From contig JAEWMH010000191.1 of the NCBI GenBank assembly GCA_023393235.1, positions 1-64,000 on the forward strand: a DNA stretch of 64,000 nucleotides. Direction: 5' to 3'. Of this stretch, positions 8,629 through 16,409 are shown piece after piece. The notes beneath the pieces were generated by a model, which ran no database searches, had not been told where the DNA came from, and worked only from the letters and a program-made list of their open reading frames with translations. Origin of the DNA: Bacillota bacterium (lineage in GTDB: Bacteria; Bacillota; Bacilli; Paenibacillales; NBRC-103111). How positions within the stretch are numbered: the first letter of the stretch is position 1; each line of letters starts with the position of its first letter. The translations under genes and the position numbers were made by a program.

Positions 8629-8734
8629 TGATACTAGAAATGGATAAATTTATAGAAATTGAAGGAACCAGACCCCAAGCATCGAATGTTAAAAAACAGT
8701 TATATTTTGTAACAATTGGGGAGTGGGTGTCGAA

Positions 8735-10690
8735 GTGAACAGATGTTGTCGAATCGGGATCATGTTTTGCGTTTCATTATTCTCAGCAAGTACAATTCAT
8801 GCAGCAGGAGCCGGGCAGGAATTATCTGCCGATTATGATCAAGTGCTTCCTATGTCATTGTTTAAATATGGAGATGCAGATAATCCAATCAAGCAGCAAC
8901 CAATCCTTCGCACCAGCGGAAAATACGAATGGAAAGCAATTGATAAAACCTATGGTTTTTACGGATTTGGGAATAGCGGCACCGGCTTGTTTCATTATTT
9001 TGATAACAATAATATGATTCATGTGATAACGTCCGATGGCGAGAAGGTTTGGACGACTGAACCATTGCAATATAAAATTGAATCCATTCGCCGAGTGAAC
9101 AACGGGAATCTTGTGGTAGTCAGTGATTTTACTGGTTCTACGGTAAGTGTGATCGGATCATCGGCACAGCCTGCCAATACCAAACGTTTGTACATTTTTA
9201 ACCAGGAAGGTAAATTGATCCTGGATGAACTAATAATCAGTCCCTATCAGCCTTTTGGAGGCATATCCTTCTTTACTGATGAGCGGTTGCTGTTTCTTTC
9301 AGAGGAAGGTTTGGTCTGCACCGATCTTAATGGTAAGAAGCTTTGGGTAATGGGAGAGCCTATCCTTATTACTCAAGATAAATTAAAACAATGGTTTTCC
9401 AATGTGCAGCAAATCTCACCGGATAATAACGGCACGTTTAAGATTTACATGACAGATGGCACAGCTCAGACTTTTGATAAGGAACAGAAATTGCTATCAT
9501 CGGAAAAGATAACGAAGGTTAAATTGCAAATTGACTCCAACCGCAGCTTGACCATCCACAAAAGAGAGGACGGTTTATACTTGTGGCAAAATGAGTGGCT
9601 TACCGAGGACGAGACGCGAAGCGCATATCTCGATTCTCTAAGCCGTTCCAGATGGACATATTATAACGTTCCTTGGAAAGGTGGAAGTTATGAGACCACC
9701 GAGCAGGATAATAACTTGGTTGCCAAGGATAAAGAAGGCCATGTGTTGTGGACATACTTTACACCTGAATCCCAGTTTGGCCATCCTTCGAATGTGATTG
9801 CGAACCAGGATGGTGATGTGTTTTTTACGGATAATGGCGGAAATATATATGGATTGGATTCTGAGGGAAATGAAATTTTTCGTTTAATCCGAAATTCGAG
9901 ATCGTCTATTCTCACTACTCTGTCCCTGCCTCCTGATGGAGGGATAATGGGGGTAACCGGAGAAATCGGGTTGTTCCGAATTGCCAAATCAAGTATCGAT
10001 GTCACAATAGAAGGTTTGCCGGTTACATTTGATCAAAAGCCCTTATTGGTTGAAGGTTCACTTCTGGTTCCGTTCCGGCCTGTTTTTGAAAAGCTTGGTT
10101 TAGCAGTGCAATGGGACGAAGCTTCAGCAACGGTTACGGGAACCAAACGAGGAACACAGATCAGAATGTTAATCGGAAGCCAAGAGGCGGAAGTGAATGG
10201 ACAGCCTGTTCCTTTGTCCGCAGCACCGAAAATCATCGATGGTTCAACTTATGTACCGCTTCGGTTTATAGGAGAGGCTACAGGCCTACAGGTGGAGTGG
10301 GATGGGGTGGACCAGGAAGTGAGGGTTGGCAGCCCGGAGCAATTAGCCAAGCAAGCGGTCACCAGATTCATGAAGCATATTTCACAAGGTGATGATGCTA
10401 AAGCGACAAATGATTTAACGGACTCCAGTCGATCCATTATGGAGAGAGCGCCAACACTGGCTCCCTTCTTTGTCCGGAAGCAGTGGGAAAGCGACATGGA
10501 GAGTATAACAGCAAGTCCAACCGGTACGGATTCATTTCTTGTGAAAACTATACAGAAAAATTACAGCTTTGATTCCAAGGAAGTCAGAAACTCTGTTCGG
10601 GATTATACATATACCGTAAAACGTACGACAGATGGCCAATGGAAAATCGAAGACACCGATCTGTTTCGGATCGAGCCCTTTGATTCTTAG
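8735..10690 (+). CDS. Secreted protein with PQQ-like repeats and copper-amine-oxidase N-terminal-like domains
   Basis: The 651-residue product has a signal peptide ending near STIHAA. Residues about 40-410 contain repeated GDVFFTDNGGNIYGLDSEGN-like stretches, the pattern of PQQ-type beta-propeller blades. Residues about 420-520 form the tandem domain known as copper amine oxidase N-terminal-like, with the signature LLVPFRPVFEKLG and STYVPLRFIGEATG. This domain is common in secreted and wall proteins of Paenibacillus and does not imply amine oxidase activity. The last 100 residues look like an NTF2-like/DUF fold. GTG 8735 is preferred over GTG 8723 because GGGGAG lies 11 bases ahead. Function is unknown. 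Confidence 0.75.
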   Translation: MNRCCRIGIMFCVSLFSASTIHAAGAGQELSADYDQVLPMSLFKYGDADNPIKQQPILRTSGKYEWKAIDKTYGFYGFGNSGTGLFHYFDNNNMIHVITSDGEKVWTTEPLQYKIESIRRVNNGNLVVVSDFTGSTVSVIGSSAQPANTKRLYIFNQEGKLILDELIISPYQPFGGISFFTDERLLFLSEEGLVCTDLNGKKLWVMGEPILITQDKLKQWFSNVQQISPDNNGTFKIYMTDGTAQTFDKEQKLLSSEKITKVKLQIDSNRSLTIHKREDGLYLWQNEWLTEDETRSAYLDSLSRSRWTYYNVPWKGGSYETTEQDNNLVAKDKEGHVLWTYFTPESQFGHPSNVIANQDGDVFFTDNGGNIYGLDSEGNEIFRLIRNSRSSILTTLSLPPDGGIMGVTGEIGLFRIAKSSIDVTIEGLPVTFDQKPLLVEGSLLVPFRPVFEKLGLAVQWDEASATVTGTKRGTQIRMLIGSQEAEVNGQPVPLSAAPKIIDGSTYVPLRFIGEATGLQVEWDGVDQEVRVGSPEQLAKQAVTRFMKHISQGDDAKATNDLTDSSRSIMERAPTLAPFFVRKQWESDMESITASPTGTDSFLVKTIQKNYSFDSKEVRNSVRDYTYTVKRTTDGQWKIEDTDLFRIEPFDS

Positions 10691-10691
10691 T

Positions 10692-10738
10692 CAAAAAAAA
10701 TGACCGGGTTCATGTCTCATGACCCGGTCATTTTTTTT
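10692..10738. terminator. Strong bidirectional terminator
   Basis: TGACCGGGT (10701-10709) pairs with ACCCGGTCA (10722-10730), with A8 on one side and T8 on the other. It serves this gene and the convergent wrbA. Confidence 0.9.
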
Positions 10739-11357
10739 ATTGATTTCCCTTTTTGATCCATTCGGCTATGGTGAGGACACGTTTGGTTTGATGGGCAACA
10801 GCCGTTTGATATGCCGCGGTGTCTCCTACAATCTTGTTATTTTGGTCAACTGCCACGCTTGTCCCATACGGATTGCCGCCGGCGCCGTATACCGCGGCGT
10901 CTGTATATCCAGGCGTTACTACAATGGCTCCCCAATGGTACATGGTTGTATAGAGCTGCAGAATGGTTTGCTCCTGGCCCCCGTGGGCATTTTGGGCGGA
11001 GGTCATGGCGCTCACCGCTTTATTGACGGTTTTACCCTGGAACCAGATGCCGCCGGTGGTGTCCAGGAACTGCTTCATCTGCGATGCCACATTCCCGAAG
11101 CGGGTGGGGGTGCTGAAGATAATCGCATCGGCCCAAACGATATCGTCCGGGGTAGCAACAGGAATATCCTTGGTCGCTTCCACATGTGCTTTCCAGGCAG
11201 GATTGCCATCGATGACGGTTTGCGGGGCAAGCTCCTGGACCTTCAGAACCTTCACTTCCGCACCTGCTTGTTTACCGGCTTCGGCTGACCACTGGGCTAG
11301 CTGATAGTTGGTTCCGGTGGAGCTGTAATAAATCACCGCTAATTTGATTGTTGACAT
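10737..11357 (-). CDS. wrbA: NAD(P)H:quinone oxidoreductase, WrbA type
   Basis: The 206-residue product has the flavodoxin-like fold: VIYYSSTGTNYQLA (residues 8-21) is the FMN phosphate-binding loop, followed by TPTRFGNVASQMKQFLD and the GGQEQTILQLYTTMYHWG block, both signatures of the WrbA family. These tetrameric flavoproteins reduce quinones by two electrons and limit redox stress. AAAGGAGCC precedes the ATG by 8 bases. The gene stands alone between convergent and divergent neighbours. Confidence 0.92.
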   Translation of the reverse strand: MSTIKLAVIYYSSTGTNYQLAQWSAEAGKQAGAEVKVLKVQELAPQTVIDGNPAWKAHVEATKDIPVATPDDIVWADAIIFSTPTRFGNVASQMKQFLDTTGGIWFQGKTVNKAVSAMTSAQNAHGGQEQTILQLYTTMYHWGAIVVTPGYTDAAVYGAGGNPYGTSVAVDQNNKIVGDTAAYQTAVAHQTKRVLTIAEWIKKGNQ

Positions 11358-11464
11358 TTTACCCGGCTCCTTTTCAATGAAATGAAAACCTTAAGTAAAT
11401 ATATCCCATTCTCATTTAATTATACAGGAGCTCTCCAGAACAACAACCTTAATAGTTTGTTAAT

Positions 11465-11511
11465 GGTTTATTTAGAGGAAAGCAATGCTTATGCGCTAGA
11501 CTAAATAAACC
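11465..11511 (+). promoter_or_regulatory. Perfect 11-base inverted repeat upstream of vanZ-like gene
   Basis: GGTTTATTTAG (11465-11475) and CTAAATAAACC (11501-11511) are exact complements separated by 25 bases, just ahead of the ribosome binding site. It could be a paired operator or an RNA hairpin in the leader. Confidence 0.45.
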
Positions 11512-11532
11512 AGAACAGAAGGAGGGAGTATT

Positions 11533-12156
11533 ATGGAGTTCAATCGCATATTATCTACCATCATGCCTTATGCCTCCCTTGCAGCAGGGGTTGGAGGCAT
11601 TATTCTCTGCATACTTTTAACCGGATATCGGTTCTATAGAAAAAGAGGCGGCACATGCAAACTAACCAACGTGCAGAGTATTATTGTGTTTCTGCTGGTT
11701 GCCTGGTTGACACTGGTAGTTGGCTTAACATTGCTTGACCGCGGTGCCCATTACGGAGGGCGGATCAATTATTGGCTGTTCAGCGGGTATGTGGCTGCAT
11801 GGAACAACCGCTCTTTCGGTGAGTTCCAGCAGATCGTATTTAATCTGATCATGTTTATGCCGTTAGGGTTTTTGTTGCCTTTGCTGGGAAAACAGTTTCA
11901 ACGGGCAGTTCCGGTTGTGATGGTTTCGTTTCTCATATCCCTTGGTGTGGAAACGGCACAGCTCCTGACCGCCAGAGGAATTTTTGATCTGGATGACCTT
12001 CTGCATAACACGCTGGGAGGTTTGGCCGGGTTCAGTCTGCTTGATGCGGTTCTAACCAGCGCTAAGCAAAAAAAGCTTTCTATAGAATTGGCTTACCGGC
12101 AGCAGAAAATGCGAAACGGTCCAGTCCGCCAGGCTATCTATGATAAGTCCACATAA
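11533..12156 (+). CDS. VanZ-family membrane protein
   Basis: The 207-residue product has about five membrane segments and the VanZ core: NLIMFMPLGFLLPLLG, then SLGVETAQLLTARGIFDLDDLLHNTLGGLAGF. VanZ proteins were named for teicoplanin resistance in enterococci, though most family members are of unknown role in the envelope. AAGGAGGGAG sits 7 bases before the ATG. The gene end overlaps the convergent recombinase gene by 19 bases. Confidence 0.85.
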   Translation: MEFNRILSTIMPYASLAAGVGGIILCILLTGYRFYRKRGGTCKLTNVQSIIVFLLVAWLTLVVGLTLLDRGAHYGGRINYWLFSGYVAAWNNRSFGEFQQIVFNLIMFMPLGFLLPLLGKQFQRAVPVVMVSFLISLGVETAQLLTARGIFDLDDLLHNTLGGLAGFSLLDAVLTSAKQKKLSIELAYRQQKMRNGPVRQAIYDKST

Positions 12157-13220
12157 TCGCTGACATCCCGCTCTTTTTTCAGTTGGCGGCTGAGGTAGTT
12201 GTCCTTCGTGATTTTGGTGGAGGAGTGGCCCACAGTCTCCGAAATCCAATCCAGCGGAGCACCGTTGGCATAGGAGGTTTGGGCAAAATAATGCCTCATG
12301 AAGTGGGGAGTGACCCGATTCCCATGTACCGTGGTAAGCCCGGCGGCAGCCATTTGCTCCGACAAGTAGGTGGACAAGCTGGTCAGGTTGTAACGTTTGC
12401 CGTGGCGGTTGGGATAAAAAGGGGATTCATCCCCGCTGCTCAACACCACCGGTAACCCGACCCGCCGCCGGTATTCCATCAGAACCTCCAAGGCGTAGTC
12501 TTTGATATGGACATGCCTGAGCTTGTCCCCCTTGGTCCGCGTGATCAGATAATGCCGCTTCCGGCTCCGGTCGTAGTATAAATCCCCCCATCGGGGCAGA
12601 ATCACCTCGTTTAGCCGCATACCACTGGTAGCCAGGATTAGGAGGAGGGACTGCACCTTGGGGTTTTCCTTGTGAAATTCAATGGCTAAGCGGAGATCCG
12701 CTTCCTCTATATCCCGTTCGGGAATTTCCTCCTTGATTTTCGCCACCTGCCGCAGGCCCCGTGCAATATTCTTCTGAAGGTAACCCTCCTCGTAACACCA
12801 GGTCAGGAAAGAGTGAATAATGACGATCTTCTTCGCCTGAGTGTTGGATTTCAGGTAACGCTGCTCCAATCGTGCCTGAAACATCTCCATATCAAAACGG
12901 GACAGCTCCCGGATATCCCCTTTACCCGATTCAGACACATCCACCAAGAAGGTGGTCAGGGTCCGCAGATAATCCTCTTTTGTTTTGTCCTTCCTCTTTT
13001 TCTCACGGTTATGAACGTACAGATAGACCATTCCTAAGTTCGAAATTCCAGAGTAATCGTAATTGCCATCTTCATCTTCATATGAAGATATACTTTCACG
13101 AAGGTGAAGGTAATAATGACTGTTCATCAAAGTGGTAACCAGATCAACAATTGATTCACCAGATATCATATGATCTGAGGAAAAGAATGATGGTTTACCT
13201 GGTATAGTTAATTCATTCAA
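12138..13220 (-). CDS. Tyrosine recombinase/integrase
   Basis: The 360-residue product has a SAM-like core-binding domain (about 62-155) and a catalytic domain with the full set of active residues: Arg202 in TSGMRLNEV, Lys230 in TRTKGDK, HFMR (His306, Arg309), His332 in ETVGHSS and nucleophile Tyr342 in NYL. It should be catalytically competent. The start is TTG at 13220 with GGTGAT about 7 bases upstream and an extended -10 (TGGTATAAT) further up. It faces away from a two-HTH protein gene across an AT-rich gap. No other phage or integrative-element genes adjoin it, so it is either a remnant of an element or a resident recombinase with its own partner. Confidence 0.9.
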   Translation of the reverse strand: MNELTIPGKPSFFSSDHMISGESIVDLVTTLMNSHYYLHLRESISSYEDEDGNYDYSGISNLGMVYLYVHNREKKRKDKTKEDYLRTLTTFLVDVSESGKGDIRELSRFDMEMFQARLEQRYLKSNTQAKKIVIIHSFLTWCYEEGYLQKNIARGLRQVAKIKEEIPERDIEEADLRLAIEFHKENPKVQSLLLILATSGMRLNEVILPRWGDLYYDRSRKRHYLITRTKGDKLRHVHIKDYALEVLMEYRRRVGLPVVLSSGDESPFYPNRHGKRYNLTSLSTYLSEQMAAAGLTTVHGNRVTPHFMRHYFAQTSYANGAPLDWISETVGHSSTKITKDNYLSRQLKKERDVSDYVDLS

Positions 13221-13478
13221 AAATTATCACCGCCTGAACATAAATTAACTTTTCTATTATACCAAACCTTATCTTCGAAAGGGAAACTCATATATAAAAA
13301 ATAACTTTTGTAGACCAATCGAAAATAACGGTACATTCTTTTTGTTTATACATAAAGAATGCATTCATAATTAAAATGCCACTAATATTAAAAGGTTATG
13401 TTCGAATGAAAGTGTTAATTGAAAATAATGTCGTAATTGTTTATAGTAATATAAAACAAAGTCATGCGAGGAACGATA
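13221..13478. promoter_or_regulatory. AT-rich divergent control region of the recombinase/HTH pair
   Basis: This gap is far richer in A and T than its surroundings. It holds TTGAAA (13419-13424) and TATAGT (13442-13447) with 17-base spacing for the HTH gene, an extended -10 for the recombinase gene on the other strand, and an inverted repeat CATTCTTT (13334-13341)/AAAGAATG (13354-13361) followed by a second one, GCATT/AATGC. The repeats are candidate binding or recombination sites. Confidence 0.6.
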
Positions 13479-14456
13479 ATGGATACATACATAAACTTGA
13501 CAGAAGCGGCGAAATTTCTTGGCATCACCACCACCTCTCTTTACAAGATCATCAATCATGAGCAACCGGAGAAGCGGCTGGAGCCCGTCAACCGCACCAC
13601 CCATCGCGGAGATGGAGGTTACCGGTTCCGGGCAACGGATGTAGAGGCGTTTAAGAATAGCTACGTAAAACAGGATCTGACCTCAGTGGAGGCAGGACGT
13701 CGTCTGGGAAGATCCCCAACCTTTATCCATAAGCTGATACGAGATGGTGTGATTGATTATTATGAGGAGGAATACAGGGGCAAACGGACTTTCTTCATTA
13801 AAAAGGAGGAACTGGATCGTTACCAAAACGAACATCCGGATTCGGGAAAGTCGGATGCCATTTACGATAAAAAAAGCGGGGTATTCCTGTACCAGCCCTT
13901 CGGCAAGGACGGCGCTGTGGCCAGGGTGATGGAGCTGAAGCGGCTGAACAATAAGAAAATCGAAGCCAAGCTGAGAACAGGGGACGGGGAAATCCTCAGC
14001 TATGAAGAAGCGCGCCTGCAAGGCTGGAAACCCTTGATCGAAATCACCGAACGAAAAGCAGTCAACGGATACGGCTATGCCCGTTTTGAATTCCCGAAGC
14101 CCCAGTCACAAGACTCTATTATTTACACTATTATAGAGGAGTTTTTCAAACAAACCGGCCCAGCCAATATGAAGCTGTCGCAGAATAACGGACATATTGT
14201 CCTTGAGGTAAGAAAATCGGTGCTGCTGGGGATTATGCCGGCTACACATCCGGATTTGATCGATAAGCTGAAGCTGTTCATCAAGTCAGGCGAGGTTATT
14301 TCCAAGTACGATGGCACGCTTATTGATACCGGGCTGGTTCCCGTTACCTTCTTTGTCTCGGAGCAAGAGAGGAAGGAACTGCTGCGGAAAGCGGAGCAGG
14401 AGGGCTTGTCCCTGCAAGAATGGCTAACGGGACGTTTGAACGCAAGTAACGAATAA
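13479..14456 (+). CDS. DNA-binding protein with two excisionase-like HTH modules
   Basis: The 325-residue product begins MDTYINLTEAAKFLGITTTS, an excisionase/MerR-like HTH, and has a second one at about 70-110 (SVEAGRRLGRSPTFIHKLIR). The C-terminal 200 residues are not recognised; they end in a basic ribbon-helix-helix-like segment (VTFFVSEQERKELLRKA). ATG 13479 has AGGA 8 bases ahead and is preferred over ATG 13464. The gene is divergent from the tyrosine recombinase, so it may act as a directionality factor or a repressor for it; this is inference from position. Confidence 0.7.
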   Translation: MDTYINLTEAAKFLGITTTSLYKIINHEQPEKRLEPVNRTTHRGDGGYRFRATDVEAFKNSYVKQDLTSVEAGRRLGRSPTFIHKLIRDGVIDYYEEEYRGKRTFFIKKEELDRYQNEHPDSGKSDAIYDKKSGVFLYQPFGKDGAVARVMELKRLNNKKIEAKLRTGDGEILSYEEARLQGWKPLIEITERKAVNGYGYARFEFPKPQSQDSIIYTIIEEFFKQTGPANMKLSQNNGHIVLEVRKSVLLGIMPATHPDLIDKLKLFIKSGEVISKYDGTLIDTGLVPVTFFVSEQERKELLRKAEQEGLSLQEWLTGRLNASNE

Positions 14457-14457
14457 A

Positions 14458-14509
14458 GAAAAACAGCTGTGTCCAAACAGATCATTCTGTCGGCGCGGCT
14501 GTTTTATTT
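14458..14509. terminator. Bidirectional terminator
   Basis: AAAACAGC (from 14460) pairs with GCTGTTTT (14498-14505), with an inner ACAGA/TCTGT stem. It separates the HTH gene from the convergent deacylase gene. Confidence 0.8.
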
Positions 14510-14999
14510 ATAATTGCACGATCTGCACTAATTTTCCCCTGGATTCCATGATCGTCACTAAGTCCCCCGGAGGAAGCCATACCGTGGCGGTATTTTCATT
14601 GGGATGTACGCCGATACACGGAAGCTGCAGTAAATCCTGATCCAACACAAAGCAGGCCTTCTGCTCCACATCATTCAGCAGCCCGAATGGAGTAACGGCA
14701 CCTTTTTCCAGGCTCAAATAGGCAGTTAAATCCTCCTCGGATGCAAAGCTGAGGGGCCTTGTACCAAGCTGGCAACGCAACGCCTTAAGATTAACCGTTT
14801 TATCCTTTCGGATGGACACCAAATAGTAGTGCTGTTTTTTATCGTCGCGGAGAAAAAGGTTTTTGGCAATTTGATCGGCACCGGGTAAGGCAAGCTCATC
14901 CATTTCTTCAATCGTGTGTGCCGCGGGATGGTCTATAACATGATGGGGAATATTCCAAACGGCCAGCATTTCTATGATTTCAAGACGGTTCATATCCAT
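14508..14999 (-). CDS. YbaK/ProX-type aminoacyl-tRNA deacylase
   Basis: The 163-residue product matches the freestanding editing-domain family related to the insertion domain of prolyl-tRNA synthetase: HPAAHTIEEM near residue 25, AKNLFLRDDKKQHYYLVSI with the conserved Lys, and a GAVTPFGLLND segment. Such proteins hydrolyse mischarged Ala-tRNA(Pro) or Cys-tRNA(Pro). ATG 14999 is chosen; ATG 14993 is a close alternative, and the ribosome binding site is weak. It stands alone. Confidence 0.85.
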   Translation of the reverse strand: MDMNRLEIIEMLAVWNIPHHVIDHPAAHTIEEMDELALPGADQIAKNLFLRDDKKQHYYLVSIRKDKTVNLKALRCQLGTRPLSFASEEDLTAYLSLEKGAVTPFGLLNDVEQKACFVLDQDLLQLPCIGVHPNENTATVWLPPGDLVTIMESRGKLVQIVQL

Positions 15000-15174
15000 C
15001 ACCAGTTTCCATTCTTTGTTTCTCCATATTGTACGCGGTTGTCCCTGAAGAGGAAAGGGAAGGATTCATTATAGAGAATTAATGCGTTTGGCTGCTTCAT
15101 CCCGGTCATTCCGGTTTAAATACAGTATGGCGATGGACAACATAAAACCAAACCAATAGGGAGGAGCATCTATT

Positions 15175-16062
15175 ATGAATCATAAGCAGATGGAACGAAT
15201 CCGGACAGGTAAAGGATTCATCGCAGCGCTGGATCAAAGCGGGGGAAGCACGCCCAAGGCGCTCCAGTTCTACGGTATCGGGTCGGAGCGTTATTCCGGC
15301 GATGAGGAAATGTTTGCGCTGGTTCATGAAATGAGAACGCGCATCATCAAAAGCCCGGCGTTCGACGCGACATACATATTAGGGGCTATCCTGTTCGAAA
15401 ATACCATGGACCGCAAAATTGACGGCTTGTACACAGCTGATTATCTTTGGGAGAAAAGAGGCATCGTACCTTTTTTGAAGGTGGATAAGGGATTGGCGGA
15501 GACGAGCAATGGGGTTCAGCTATTGAAGCCGATTCCCGGCTTTGATGATTTGCTCCGGCGGGCGGTGGAACGTCATATTTTCGGAACGAAAATGCGCTCC
15601 GTCATTCACGAGGCGAATGAAGAGGGCATTGGCCAGGTGGTGGAACAGCAATTTGCTCTGGGGCAGCAGATCTGGTCGGCCGGACTTGTTCCGATTATCG
15701 AACCGGAGGTGGATATCAACAGCCCGGAAAAACAAGAAGCGGAACGGATCCTGAAGCGGGAAATCCAGAAGCAGCTGTCTGCCCTTGCTCCGGATGTAAC
15801 CGTCATGCTGAAGCTGTCCATTCCCACAGAGGATAATTTCTACCGGGATTTGATGGCCGATCCGCATGTGGCCCGAGTCGTGGCACTCTCCGGCGGTTAC
15901 AGCCGGGAGGAAGTCAACGGGCTGCTGGCCCGCAATCACGGCTTGATCGCCAGCTTCTCCCGCGCCTTGGCAGAAGGCTTGTCCGATCAGCAAACGAACG
16001 AGCAATTTAATGACACCTTGACCCGTTCCATTCAGTCCATTTATGAGGCTTCGATTACTTAA
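15175..16062 (+). CDS. fda: Class I fructose-bisphosphate aldolase
   Basis: The 295-residue product begins with TGKGFIAALDQSGGSTPKAL, the N-terminus of Staphylococcus-type class I aldolases, and contains FLKVDKGL, GLVPIIEPEVDI and LKLSIP, which holds the Schiff-base lysine near residue 212. The enzyme splits fructose 1,6-bisphosphate into glyceraldehyde 3-phosphate and dihydroxyacetone phosphate in the cytoplasm without a metal. GAGGAG precedes the ATG by about 8 bases. No terminator separates it from the next promoter. Confidence 0.93.
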   Translation: MNHKQMERIRTGKGFIAALDQSGGSTPKALQFYGIGSERYSGDEEMFALVHEMRTRIIKSPAFDATYILGAILFENTMDRKIDGLYTADYLWEKRGIVPFLKVDKGLAETSNGVQLLKPIPGFDDLLRRAVERHIFGTKMRSVIHEANEEGIGQVVEQQFALGQQIWSAGLVPIIEPEVDINSPEKQEAERILKREIQKQLSALAPDVTVMLKLSIPTEDNFYRDLMADPHVARVVALSGGYSREEVNGLLARNHGLIASFSRALAEGLSDQQTNEQFNDTLTRSIQSIYEASIT

Positions 16063-16071
16063 TGATGACTA

Positions 16072-16101
16072 TTGACATACAGGTCATCGCTGGATTATAG
16101 T
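16072..16101 (+). promoter_or_regulatory. Sigma-A promoter of the gltX T-box leader
   Basis: TTGACA (16072-16077) and TATAGT (16096-16101) are 18 bases apart; the start point would be near 16107. Confidence 0.75.
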
Positions 16102-16106
16102 ATCAT

Positions 16107-16384
16107 GTAACATCCACATATTGCTAAATGCAAGGAAAAGGAAGAGTAGTTAATCCTCCGGATTGCAGAGAGCCCATAACGGTGAAAGTGGGTATCCGGC
16201 ATTAATGAATGAAGCCTTGGAGCAGCGGACTGAAAGAGGGAGTAAGTCCGCCGGGGATTCCCGTTAACGAAGCAGCAGCCATGTACTTCGTGCTGCGCAC
16301 AAAGCGGGTTTTTAAACCAATTTAGGTGGTAACGCGGAAGCATAGCCTTTCGTCCTTCAACAGAAGGATGAAGGGCTTTTTTGA
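16107..16384 (+). promoter_or_regulatory. T-box riboswitch, glutamate-type
   Basis: This leader has all main T-box parts. CCGGAT (16158-16163) pairs with ATCCGG (16194-16199) to form upper stem I with the AGAGAG motif at about 16167. The following loop holds GAA (16207-16209), a Glu codon in the specifier position. The T-box AGGTGGTAACGCGG lies at 16324-16337 and its TGGT bulge would pair with a tRNA ending ACCA. A terminator follows: AGCC...TCCTT pairs with AAGGA...GGGCT (16344-16377) and a T-run. Uncharged tRNA(Glu) would favour the antiterminator and raise GltX synthesis. Confidence 0.93.
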
Positions 16385-16409
16385 TTTTAACCGGGAGGAG
16401 AAAGTTGAG

